Assembly (NCBI RefSeq): GCF_024814355.1
Contig: NZ_JANUXV010000003.1
Location: forward strand, 78,612-142,611
Length of the DNA stretch: 64,000 nt
DNA from: Gleimia sp. 6138-11-ORH1
GTDB taxonomy: Bacteria; Actinomycetota; Actinomycetes; Actinomycetales; Actinomycetaceae
Direction: 5' to 3'
Positions 16,150-24,594 of this stretch are shown here, piece after piece. The notes under the pieces are model-generated. The model was given only the letters and a program-made list of their open reading frames with translations. It made no database searches and was not told where the DNA came from. Position 1 is the stretch's first letter. Each line of letters starts with the position of its first letter. The translations under genes were made by a program, and so were the position numbers.

Positions 16150-16386
16150 GTGACCCGAAAAGCGTTGCAGCTAATCGCAGGATTAGGGGGCACCGGAAAC
16201 CTGGTGGAACTTGAACCCTGCATGATGCGGATTCGCGCTCGGGTTAAAGACCCTCAACTGGTGAACGAAGCCCTGATTAGAGAAACCAATCCGCTGGCAG
16301 TTGTCTGCTCTGGTAACTACGTGCAGATCGTCACCGGCCCTGACGCTGATGGCGTAGTTGCCCAAATGAAAAGAGAACTTGCCTAA
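16150..16386 (+). CDS. PTS glucose/GlcNAc-type EIIB, free-standing
   Basis: 78 residues starting at GTG with AGAGAGGAAA upstream. It is the complete EIIB fold of the glucose family: an opening helix KALQLIAGLGGTGNLVELEP, the phosphoryl-accepting Cys24 in the PCMMRIR motif (family form CxTRLR), and the closing NYVQIVTGPDADGVVAQM. EIIB takes phosphate from EIIA and passes it to sugar bound by the membrane EIIC. No EIIC is in the window; in streptomycetes the GlcNAc system likewise has separate B (NagF), C and A proteins. malQ follows 87 bases later and an EIIA lies beyond it on the other strand. Confidence 0.9.
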   Translation: MTRKALQLIAGLGGTGNLVELEPCMMRIRARVKDPQLVNEALIRETNPLAVVCSGNYVQIVTGPDADGVVAQMKRELA

Positions 16387-16472
16387 AACTCTAATAAAAC
16401 TAGGGAAACTTGCTGGGTTCATGTAATAATAGTTGTCTCTAAACTACCGAGGTTTACCACGCAGGAGTGCAA

Positions 16473-18623
16473 ATGTCTCAGCCCATTGTTTCCCCCGAAA
16501 CTGTTAATCGTATTCAGGAATTAGCCCAAAAGAATGGCATTTCCACCACTTACTGGGATTGGCATGGAAACCGTTGTGAAGTTTCTGCTGAAACACTTAT
16601 CTTAGCGTTACGGGCTTTAGGGAACTCCATTTCACTATCTCCAGATGCAGCCCAAATGGATACTTTACTGCGAGCTGCAGATGATGAAACCTGGCTCACC
16701 ACCCTCCCAGCGTGCACTATTAAACGCGAGGGTAACTGGCAAGAACTCCACGTTCACGTTCCGGCTGGACAATCCGTGTGGGTGAAAATTCTTCTCGAGG
16801 ACGGGGCAGAAGCCTACCTGAATCAAATCGACAACTGGGATGCTGACCGTGAAGTAGCCGGACAGTGGCGCGGTAGAGCCAGCTTCGCTTTAGAACAGTG
16901 GATTCCCACGGGCTATCACAAAGTAGTTGCCCACGTAGGTGACGGGGAAGTAACTGAAGCGCATCTAATCGTTGTCCCCAATCGGATTGAACCGCCTGCC
17001 CTGCAAAAGCGCGCCCAGCAGTGGGGCGTTTCATCACAGCTTTACTCTGTCCGCTCAGCAAGCTCCTGGGGGATGGGGGATACGCAGGTATTAGCGGAAC
17101 TGAACCGTAAATTTGGCGCCCTCGGAGCAGATTTTCACCTGGTGAACCCTATGCACGCGGCTTCTCCAGCCACCCCCATCGAGCCATCTCCTTACTTGCC
17201 GGTAACCCGCCAGTTCTTAAATCCTCTGTATATTCACCCGCAGGATATTGCTGAATACCAGCTGGTATCTCCCGCAGGTAAACTGCGGATTGAGAATCTA
17301 TTGGAAGCATCCCGCACTGAAAAAGCTGGTTTGCCGGGGTTGATTAGTCGCGATAACTCGTGGACTGCGAAAGTTACTGCTTTACGTGAAATTTTCTCAC
17401 TGGGATTATCTGCGCAAAGAGAATCCCAGTTTAAACAGTATGTGCAGCGGGAAGCAGAAGGCTTAGAACGTTTCGCCACTTGGTGTGCGCTTGTAGAAGT
17501 CTACGGCGAAGAATTGCCAGCCGAACTGGACTCTGTAAATGCTCCGGGAGTCGCTACTTTCGCGCAGGCGCACGCCGAAGAAATCCGTTTCCACCAGTGG
17601 TGTCAGTGGATTATCGCACAGCAGTTGGAAACTGCCCAACAGGCAGCGTTACAAGCAGGGATGAGCATCGGAATCATGTCTGACTTAGCGGTGGGTGTTC
17701 ACCCAGATGGGTCTGAAGTTTGGTCAAACCCAGACCTATTTGCCACGGGGATGGAAGTGGGGGCGCCACCAGACATGTACTCACAGCTTGGTCAGAACTG
17801 GTCTCAGCCACCGTGGAATCCCCGCGCCTTAGCAAAAGTTGGTTACGCGCCGCTGCGGAGAATGATTCAAGCTGCTGTAGCCCACGCCGGTGCAGTGCGG
17901 ATCGACCATATTCTGGGGTTATTCCGCCTTTGGTGGATCCCCTCTGGGCAAACCGCTAACTATGGTTGCTACGTTTACTACGATCATGAAGCAATGGTGG
18001 GTGTACTGGCTTTAGAAGCACAGCGTGCCGGAACCGTTGTAATCGGGGAAGACTTGGGAACTGTGGAGCCTTGGGTGCGCGGATACTTAAGTGACCGGGG
18101 AATTTTAGGTACTTCAATTCTTTGGTTTGAAAAAGAAGATGACGGTTCACCTATGCACGCTGACCACTACCGAGTAAATTGTATGTCTGCGGTTAATACG
18201 CATGATCTGCCTCCTACAGTTGGTTACTTGCGGGGGGTACAGACAACGTTGCGTGAGCAGTTGGGCTTATTAGTAGAACCGATTGAGCAGGTACGTGCGG
18301 CTGATAAGGCTGAACTAGATGCAATGTTGGATCGTTTACATGAATACGGAATGATGCCGGTAGATAAGCGTGATGACGAGCAGACTGTGGTTGAGGGACT
18401 CTACCGTTATATTGCGCGCACTGATTCTAAACTGCTGGCAGTTTCTTTGGTGGATATGGTGGGGGATGCGCGTCCGCAGAATCTGCCGGGCACTGACCGG
18501 GAGTACCCGAACTGGGATGTGCCGCTAACTGACTCCACTGGGGAAGAAGTGTTGGTAGAAGATTTGGCAAGTCACGATCTGCAGCGTTTTGCGCAGATTA
18601 TGAACGAGGGCGTTGGGAAGTAG
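16473..18623 (+). CDS. malQ: 4-alpha-glucanotransferase (amylomaltase, GH77)
   Basis: 716 residues from ATG 16473, which has GCAGGAG five bases upstream; a GTG inside that ribosome site is a poorer start. It transfers maltodextrin segments between chains and releases glucose. GH77 catalytic residues are all present: nucleophile Asp478 in RIDHILGLFRLW, acid/base Glu526 in VIGEDLGTV and the stabilising Asp578 in NTHDLPP. The N-terminal ~150 residues form the beta-rich extension found in actinobacterial MalQ. Its position between EIIB and EIIA genes suggests coordinated handling of glucose-type sugars. Octamers occur at 17117 and 18605. Confidence 0.95.
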   Translation: MSQPIVSPETVNRIQELAQKNGISTTYWDWHGNRCEVSAETLILALRALGNSISLSPDAAQMDTLLRAADDETWLTTLPACTIKREGNWQELHVHVPAGQSVWVKILLEDGAEAYLNQIDNWDADREVAGQWRGRASFALEQWIPTGYHKVVAHVGDGEVTEAHLIVVPNRIEPPALQKRAQQWGVSSQLYSVRSASSWGMGDTQVLAELNRKFGALGADFHLVNPMHAASPATPIEPSPYLPVTRQFLNPLYIHPQDIAEYQLVSPAGKLRIENLLEASRTEKAGLPGLISRDNSWTAKVTALREIFSLGLSAQRESQFKQYVQREAEGLERFATWCALVEVYGEELPAELDSVNAPGVATFAQAHAEEIRFHQWCQWIIAQQLETAQQAALQAGMSIGIMSDLAVGVHPDGSEVWSNPDLFATGMEVGAPPDMYSQLGQNWSQPPWNPRALAKVGYAPLRRMIQAAVAHAGAVRIDHILGLFRLWWIPSGQTANYGCYVYYDHEAMVGVLALEAQRAGTVVIGEDLGTVEPWVRGYLSDRGILGTSILWFEKEDDGSPMHADHYRVNCMSAVNTHDLPPTVGYLRGVQTTLREQLGLLVEPIEQVRAADKAELDAMLDRLHEYGMMPVDKRDDEQTVVEGLYRYIARTDSKLLAVSLVDMVGDARPQNLPGTDREYPNWDVPLTDSTGEEVLVEDLASHDLQRFAQIMNEGVGK

Positions 18624-18643
18624 TAACTTAAGGTTAAAGCGTA

Positions 18644-19105
18644 TTAGGCGGAGACAACGTGGAAGAATTCTTCGCCCTGCGCTACTTCCATATGTCCGTG
18701 TAGGTCTGAGAAAATCTGCTGCCGTTTTACGTTACACGCCACTACGGAAATAGTGGTGTCTAATCCGGCGTCTATAGCAACTTGTGGATCCCAACGCACA
18801 ATCGGCGTACCCAGTTCAACGGTGTCTCCCTCGGCGCATAAGACAGTAAAGCCTTTACCTTTAAGAGTTACAGTTTCTACGCCCAGGTGGACCAGGATGC
18901 CTATCCCAATTGGGGTGAAGATTAAGAAAGCGTGCGGGTGTACTTTCAAAAGCCGTCCTGAAACCGGGGCGCACACCTCATGTATGCGAGTTTCATTAGC
19001 ATAAACTGCCAGGCCGGCACCAATAATTTCTTCTGCTAAAACCGGGTCTTTAACGTCTGATAGGGGTTTAACTACGCCAGTTAAGGGTGAGAATACTTGC
19101 AGCAT
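18644..19105 (-). CDS. crr: PTS glucose-type EIIA
   Basis: 154 residues from ATG 19105 (MLQVFSPLTGVVKPLSDV); the longer frame to 19180 would add 25 residues encoded inside a hairpin and is unlikely. EIIA carries phosphate from HPr to EIIB. The motif GIGILVHLGVETVTLKGKGF contains the phosphorylated His73, and HPHAF supplies the helper histidine (His56 or His58). There is no membrane segment. It converges with malQ, 20 bases apart. It is probably the partner of the EIIB at 16150. Its leader contains a 15-bp hairpin. Confidence 0.93.
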   Translation of the reverse strand: MLQVFSPLTGVVKPLSDVKDPVLAEEIIGAGLAVYANETRIHEVCAPVSGRLLKVHPHAFLIFTPIGIGILVHLGVETVTLKGKGFTVLCAEGDTVELGTPIVRWDPQVAIDAGLDTTISVVACNVKRQQIFSDLHGHMEVAQGEEFFHVVSA

Positions 19106-19136
19106 GATCTTAATCTGTCTCTTAGAGGTTAGAGCA

Positions 19137-19172
19137 TTGGTGGGGTGAACCTGGGGTGGTTCACCCCACCAA
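19137..19172. other. Strong hairpin between pepN and crr
   Basis: Perfect 15-bp stem, 19137-19151 with 19158-19172, TGGGGT loop. Neither side has a T tract. It lies downstream of pepN and in the 5' leader of crr, so it could be a processing or stability element rather than a simple terminator. Confidence 0.7.
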
Positions 19173-19200
19173 AAGGGCATTTAAGCCGTAAAGAAGTGTC

Positions 19201-21750
19201 TCACAGTTGCTGAGCTACTTCGGCGCGTTGGGCTTCGGCTACCTGTTCGCTAACTAGACGCACCAGACCAGCTGGAGCATCCTGATGAGCTGAGAGCCAA
19301 GCTTTACCTAAGCCCACTACATCAACTCCAGCTATTCGCCCTACAACTGGCCCGGGGAAACCAAGGGCGACAATCGACTGCGCGGTATGAGAAGTGTTAT
19401 CTGCCCAAATCTGTTCTAAAGACGCATAGAATTTTTCTACACCGGCGGCGAATAGTTCAGGGTGTGAAGCAGAGTTAGCCCAGTAGCCTAAGCCGGTTGC
19501 GATCCGCATATCGTTAGAAAGCTCTGCGTCGAACATAACTGCATCTAACGCAGCTACTTTATTTTCAGCTGAGGCGATTGCAGCCCGAGCTTGAGCAGCT
19601 TTTTGCTGACCAGTCATAGTGGTATCTTCAGCAAGCAAAGCTTCGATTTCAGATTCAGAAGCAACATCATTAGCAATACAAGAGATCAGCAGTTCCCACT
19701 TCATGTCTACATCTAAAGATAGTCCCAGCAAACCGTCCTCGCCGGTGCGAATCCGATTAACTGCTTGGCGATCTTCAACAGACCAGGCGCGGCGCGCAGC
19801 AGCTTGTACCAGCAGACGCTGCTGATCAGATTCAGCGGCAGCTGCGCGAGCTAGCCACAGCAGCCGAGAACCCACGTATTCCAAAACTTCTTCGCGCTGC
19901 GCGGCCGGTAGGTAACGCACGGCTGCCAGGTCGATGTGCCGCAGGTGTAAACCGAACATCGTAATATCGGTTTCGGTAGGAAGCGCCGATAAAGTCAGTT
20001 CAAGGAAGTCACGGGCCTGCATCTGGCCGTCACGCAGCATATCCCAAGCTGCAGCTAAGATGAGGGAGCGGGTGAGTGAATCGCTGAAGCCACCGATATT
20101 TGCCTTGGCAAATGCCAAGGATTGGTCATCTAGGCGAATCTTTGCGTAACCCAAATCTCCGTCGTTGATGAGGATAAAGTCAGGGCGGGCAATTCCAGCG
20201 GCAGCTGCAACTACGGTGCGAGCCCCTTCAATATCCAACTCGTTGTGGAAGACGCGTTCAATCCCGTTTTCAGTCTTGGAATAGCCGGCAACTGCTAAGC
20301 GGTGTGGACGCAGGGAAGAGCCCGGGGTGAAGGATTCTTGCAAAACTGCCAGTTCAGCTAACGTACCGTCAGCGTTTTCGTGGATTTCTGGGCGCAGTAA
20401 GGTGACGCCAGCTTCTTCCAACCAGACCTTTGACCAGGCCTTCAGATCGCGGCCGGAAGCGGCTTCCAGCTCATTCATTAGGTCAGGCAAGGTGGTGTTT
20501 GCCCAGGAATGCTTGTTGAAGTATTCGTTCAGTGCCTTGAAGAAGTTTTCGCGGCCCACGTAGGAAACCAGCTGGCGCAGCACGGCGGCGCCCTTTGCGT
20601 AGGTGATGCCGTCGAAGTTCACTTCTACGTCTTCTAAGTCGCGGATTTCTGCGACGATGGGGTGGGTGGATGGCATCTGGTCTTGGGTCATGCCCCAGTC
20701 TTTACGAGCCATGAAGCCGGTCCAAGCGTCCTTCCACTGGGTGCCTTCTGCCAGTGCCAGGTGGGACATGAATTCTGCGAAGGATTCGTTGAGCCACAGG
20801 TCGTTCCACCACTTCATGGTGACCAGGTCTCCGAACCACATGTGTGCCAGTTCGTGCAAGACGGTGTTAGCCAAACCTTCCAGCTGCGCGACGGTGGGCT
20901 TAGAGCGGAAAATGTATTGGTCGCGGAAAGTTACGCAACCGGCGTTTTCCATGGCGCCTGCGTTGTATTCGGGGACGAAAATTTGGTCGTACTTGCGGAA
21001 TGGGTAGACGTGGCCGTATTCCTTTTCGAAGAACTTGAAGCCGGCTTTAGTGACATCAAACATCCACTGGGCATCCAGGTGTTCTAACAGGGACTGGCGG
21101 CAGTACACGCCCAGTGGGATTTCGCGGCCGTCTGCGCTGGTTAGAGAATCGGTGACACCTACGTAAGGGCCGGCAATAATGGCGGTGATGTAGGAAGACA
21201 TGAGTTCGGTTTCGGAAAAGTCCCAGCGCTTCTTTTCATTTTCGAGGGCGGTGGGCTCTGGCGTGGGGGAGTTTGAGAAAACTACCCAGTTTTCAGGCGT
21301 AGTTACGTGGAAGGTGAAACGAGCCTTCATGTCGGGCTGTTCGAATACTGCGAATACGCGGCGGGCATCAGGTACTTCGAACTGGGAGTAGCAGTAGTCC
21401 AAGCCGTCGGCTGGGTCGGTGAAACGGTGCAGACCTTCACCGGTGTGCATGTAACGGCAGATGGCTTCAACGCTAACTACGTTGTTTTCAGCCAGGTTAT
21501 CCAGTTGGATACGGAAATCCTGGTAGGCATCAACTGGGCGTGCTTCACCGTTAACTACAAGGGATAGAACTTCGTCGGCGACCAAGTCTAAGAAGGTGCT
21601 GGCACCTGCCTGGGCATCGAAAGTGATAGTGGACTTGGAGAGGAAGGTTTCGCTTCCGGTGGTCAAGTCCAGATCCACGTCGTAAGTGTAGACTTTTGCA
21701 ACGGCTGCGCGAGCTTCAGCTTCCGCGCGGGTCAGGTTCATTCCTGGCAT
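19201..21750 (-). CDS. pepN: Aminopeptidase N (M1 family)
   Basis: 849 residues, full length for the actinobacterial enzyme. It removes N-terminal amino acids from peptides in the cytoplasm. The exopeptidase motif GAMEN appears in NAGAMENAG, and the zinc site is HELAHMWFGDLVTMKWWNDLWLNESFAEF, with two His and the downstream Glu near residue 300-325. The N-terminal beta saddle and the C-terminal ERAP1-like helical domain are complete. There is no signal peptide. It is a single gene, with the crr leader hairpin after its stop. An octamer lies at 21243. Confidence 0.96.
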   Translation of the reverse strand: MPGMNLTRAEAEARAAVAKVYTYDVDLDLTTGSETFLSKSTITFDAQAGASTFLDLVADEVLSLVVNGEARPVDAYQDFRIQLDNLAENNVVSVEAICRYMHTGEGLHRFTDPADGLDYCYSQFEVPDARRVFAVFEQPDMKARFTFHVTTPENWVVFSNSPTPEPTALENEKKRWDFSETELMSSYITAIIAGPYVGVTDSLTSADGREIPLGVYCRQSLLEHLDAQWMFDVTKAGFKFFEKEYGHVYPFRKYDQIFVPEYNAGAMENAGCVTFRDQYIFRSKPTVAQLEGLANTVLHELAHMWFGDLVTMKWWNDLWLNESFAEFMSHLALAEGTQWKDAWTGFMARKDWGMTQDQMPSTHPIVAEIRDLEDVEVNFDGITYAKGAAVLRQLVSYVGRENFFKALNEYFNKHSWANTTLPDLMNELEAASGRDLKAWSKVWLEEAGVTLLRPEIHENADGTLAELAVLQESFTPGSSLRPHRLAVAGYSKTENGIERVFHNELDIEGARTVVAAAAGIARPDFILINDGDLGYAKIRLDDQSLAFAKANIGGFSDSLTRSLILAAAWDMLRDGQMQARDFLELTLSALPTETDITMFGLHLRHIDLAAVRYLPAAQREEVLEYVGSRLLWLARAAAAESDQQRLLVQAAARRAWSVEDRQAVNRIRTGEDGLLGLSLDVDMKWELLISCIANDVASESEIEALLAEDTTMTGQQKAAQARAAIASAENKVAALDAVMFDAELSNDMRIATGLGYWANSASHPELFAAGVEKFYASLEQIWADNTSHTAQSIVALGFPGPVVGRIAGVDVVGLGKAWLSAHQDAPAGLVRLVSEQVAEAQRAEVAQQL

Positions 21751-21891
21751 GTATGCTCCCTAATATTTCTGTTCCTACTTATATGTAGCTTGCTAGCTTC
21801 TATTTTACGTTAGATTACAACTGTAAAGCTTGACCAAATTTCATTTAAGAAAATCTCTTACATGTTTGCACATTAGTTATTGTGGTTAAGG

Positions 21892-22101
21892 ATGAGGAAA
21901 AGTTCTTTATTTTTTAGCTTTGCTTATTTTCGGGATCACTGCTTGTGGCCAGGAAATAATGTAGAACCGTCCGGGAACGTGGAAATACTTTGGGTGATCT
22001 CAAAGGGGCCGACGTACTTTTATTCTTCTGCAGAAATGGGAAAATCAGTTGCGCCAGATCTTAATAGAGGAAACCAAATCAAATTTTTACATTTAAGGTA
22101 A
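21892..22101 (+). pseudogene. Probable frameshifted lipoprotein remnant
   Basis: ATG at 21892 follows AAGG and gives 69 codons (MRKSSLFFSFAYFRDHCLWP...). The neighbouring frame over the same bases (from about 21893) reads GKVLYFLALLIFGITACGQE, an obvious lipoprotein signal ending in an ITAC lipobox, but it has no start codon and stops soon after. Joining the start of one frame, the lipobox of the other and the tail NNVEPSGNVEILWVISKGPT would make a normal small lipoprotein. That needs two frame changes, so the gene is likely broken. No function is recognisable. Confidence 0.4.
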
Positions 22102-22136
22102 CCGGTAGTGATAACTTTGCTCCGCTACTATTTCTA

Positions 22137-22457
22137 ATGGAAATGCTGATTTTGGAAAAGTGGCTTAGTAGAGGATTATTGACCGTCTTGGTAGTCACTG
22201 CAACAGCGGCTACTACCGTACTTACTTTCGGTGAATACATTGTATTCGACCTGTTAAAGGTAGATACCGTTAAATATGCAGCAGATCCAGGGGAAATGAT
22301 CCATACTGTCTTGGCGTTACTCGCTGCTATTGGCGTGATCTTTAGTTACCTGGTACTTCAGTTCAGAAAAAACCAAACGAATAACTTTAACCATCATGCT
22401 TTTTTGGGGGGATGCTTAGAAGCATCCCCCCAAAAATACTGTTTAAACAGGAATTAA
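22137..22457 (+). CDS. Small two-helix membrane protein, unknown
   Basis: 106 codons, start at ATG 22137 or 22143, no clear ribosome site. Two hydrophobic segments (about residues 13-38, LLTVLVVTATAATTVLTFGE, and 56-73, LALLAAIGVIFSYLVLQF) suggest a small inner-membrane protein. The last ~20 residues are encoded by the hairpin at 22401-22436, so the true protein end is doubtful and a frameshift before the hairpin is possible. It follows the lipoprotein remnant after 35 bases, so the two may once have been one unit. I do not recognise the family. Confidence 0.45.
   Translation: MEMLILEKWLSRGLLTVLVVTATAATTVLTFGEYIVFDLLKVDTVKYAADPGEMIHTVLALLAAIGVIFSYLVLQFRKNQTNNFNHHAFLGGCLEASPQKYCLNRN
22401..22436. 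terminator. Long G/C hairpin between convergent genes
   Basis: TTTTTGGGGGGATGCTT (22401-22417) pairs with AAGCATCCCCCCAAAAA (22420-22436). The T and A runs are part of the stem, so neither direction has a free U tail. Its position between the convergent small membrane gene and pepO fits a transcription barrier. Confidence 0.65.
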
Positions 22458-22458
22458 A

Positions 22459-24465
22459 CTACCAAATTCGCACGCGGTCGGCTGGATCCAACCACATGGC
22501 ATCGCCCGGCTGAGTCCCAAAAGTCTCGTGGAACAGGTCAAAGTTACGCAAAATCCCGTTGCAACGGAACTCAGCAGGAGAGTGCGGATCAATAGTCAGC
22601 AGCTGCTTCAAGTATTCGTCACGAGCCTTACCACGCCAGATGCGTGCCCAAGAATACAAGAACTGCTCAGCCCCGTTAAGAGCATCAGACACATCGCCCT
22701 CGTGAGAATCCAACCCACGCTCTGCCAATGCCAACTGGTATGCCTTCCACGCGATGGTGATGCCACCCAAGTCGCCAATGTTTTCGCCAATCGTCAGCTC
22801 ACCGTTCACCTTGAACTCATCGTCCAACTGGGCTGGGGAGAACTGCGCATACTGGTCAATCAACGCCTTAGTGCGGTTCTTGAACTCAGTCTCATCAGCT
22901 TCCTCCCACCAATTCTTCAACTGGCCGGTGCCATCATACTGCGCGCCCTGATCGTCAAAACCGTGACCGATTTCGTGGCCGATAACCGCCCCAATCGCCC
23001 CGTAGTTAACCGCATCAGACTGCTCAGGGTGGAAGAAAGGAGGCTGCAAAATAGCCGCTGGGAAAACAATCTCATTTGCTGGAGGCATGTAGTAAGCATT
23101 TACCGTTTGCGGGGTCATTAGCCACTCAGTACGATCAACTGGCTGATCGTAACGCTCGAAGTGACGCAAGGAAGCGAACGCAGCCACATTGCGAACTGAC
23201 TGTAGCAGGTTCTCACCCACAGTTAAACGAGTGTAGTCTTCCCACTTATCAGGGAAACCAATTTTCGCAACAAACTTAGAAAGTTTATCAAGGGCGCGCT
23301 CGCGGGTAGTTTCCCCCATCCAATCCAGTGTAGAAATAGACTGGCGGTAGGCTTCTAACAGATTATTAACCAGCTTCAGCATTTTATCCTTATGTGCTGG
23401 AGGGAAGTGCTGGGCCACATAGATTTCGCCAATTGCTTCTCCCATGGCATCTTCTACAAAAGCAATTCCTCGCTTCCAACGAGGGCGTTGTTCAGTGGCG
23501 CCAGTAAGAATACGGCTGAACTCGAAGTTGTTATCGACCAATTCCTGGTGTAGGTAGGGGGAGCGGGCGGCAATCACATGGGCAGTGAGCCACAGTTTAA
23601 GAGTTGCTAAATCAGTGTTTTCCCACAGGTTTACGAAGCCCTCCCAGAAAGAAGGTTGTTCAACATTTGCTACGGAATCTTCGGTAACTTCTAAACCGAC
23701 TCCCTGTAGGAAAGACTGCCAAGGAAAATTAGGAATCTTTTGAGCCAGTTCTTTTAGAGAACTAGGGTTATTAGTTTTAATCGCGTCACGGCAAGCTACC
23801 CGATCCCAGTGGGATTTAGCCAATTCGGTTTCAAAAGCTAAAACGGATTCGCCGAAGTTTTCCGGCAGGTCATCGACCAGCTGAGAAGAAAGAGTTTCAT
23901 CAGCTTTTAATAGGGAAGCCGCCGTATTTAGGTAACGAACTAAAGCCTCACGGATGGGTGCGGAAGATTCCTCCCGGTAGAAAGCCTCATCTGGAAGAGA
24001 AAGTCCTCCTTGGTAGAGGTAGAGGCCGTATTGAGCTGGGTTGTTCACATCTGGGTAAACAGCTACCCCGGCAAAACCAGCTACCCCAACTTTAGCTAAA
24101 TCCGCAATAGCTTCAAGCATTTCAGCATGGTTAGAAGCCTTTTCAATAAGTTCTAAATCAGCTGCTAAAGGAGCAGCTTTTAGCGCATTGACGGTTTCTT
24201 CATCCATGAACTGAGCGAAAAGTTTTGCCAGTTTCGCTTCATTAGGGTTATCGCTATCGGCCTTTAAGTTTTCAACGATTTCTTTAACTGCCAGTTCAGA
24301 AGCGTCCCGCAGGGTGTAGAAAGCGCCATCACTAGGGCGGTCAGCGGGAATCTCATGTTCTTTCAGCCAAGTGCCGTTAGCGTAGCGGAAAAAATCTTCG
24401 GTGGGTTTAACAGAAACATCTGCAATAGCCTGGTCAAATACAGGGGTAATCTCAATTTTAGTCAT
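22459..24465 (-). CDS. pepO: M13 family zinc endopeptidase (PepO/neprilysin-like)
   Basis: 668 residues from ATG 24465 (MTKIEITPVFDQ); an in-frame ATG at 24477 adds four. No ribosome site favours either. The zinc motif is VIGHEIGHGFDDQGAQYDG, with the third ligand in the GENIGDLGGI segment; NAYYMPPANEIVFPAAILQPPFF is the substrate-binding NAYY region typical of M13. There is no signal peptide, which fits the cytoplasmic oligopeptidases of Gram-positive bacteria. The gene is monocistronic, between a hairpin and the hexosaminidase. Octamers lie at 22695 and 23480. Confidence 0.95.
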   Translation of the reverse strand: MTKIEITPVFDQAIADVSVKPTEDFFRYANGTWLKEHEIPADRPSDGAFYTLRDASELAVKEIVENLKADSDNPNEAKLAKLFAQFMDEETVNALKAAPLAADLELIEKASNHAEMLEAIADLAKVGVAGFAGVAVYPDVNNPAQYGLYLYQGGLSLPDEAFYREESSAPIREALVRYLNTAASLLKADETLSSQLVDDLPENFGESVLAFETELAKSHWDRVACRDAIKTNNPSSLKELAQKIPNFPWQSFLQGVGLEVTEDSVANVEQPSFWEGFVNLWENTDLATLKLWLTAHVIAARSPYLHQELVDNNFEFSRILTGATEQRPRWKRGIAFVEDAMGEAIGEIYVAQHFPPAHKDKMLKLVNNLLEAYRQSISTLDWMGETTRERALDKLSKFVAKIGFPDKWEDYTRLTVGENLLQSVRNVAAFASLRHFERYDQPVDRTEWLMTPQTVNAYYMPPANEIVFPAAILQPPFFHPEQSDAVNYGAIGAVIGHEIGHGFDDQGAQYDGTGQLKNWWEEADETEFKNRTKALIDQYAQFSPAQLDDEFKVNGELTIGENIGDLGGITIAWKAYQLALAERGLDSHEGDVSDALNGAEQFLYSWARIWRGKARDEYLKQLLTIDPHSPAEFRCNGILRNFDLFHETFGTQPGDAMWLDPADRVRIW

Positions 24466-24594
24466 AGGAATAATCATAGCGGATATACAAGTAGCGGGGC
24501 AGTCGAGTTTATTTAACCGACCACCCCGCCACTGTGAGGGCGGAAGTAAAACCTCCTAGAAAAGGCTGTTGCTTTTAGCAGCTAAACAATGAAC

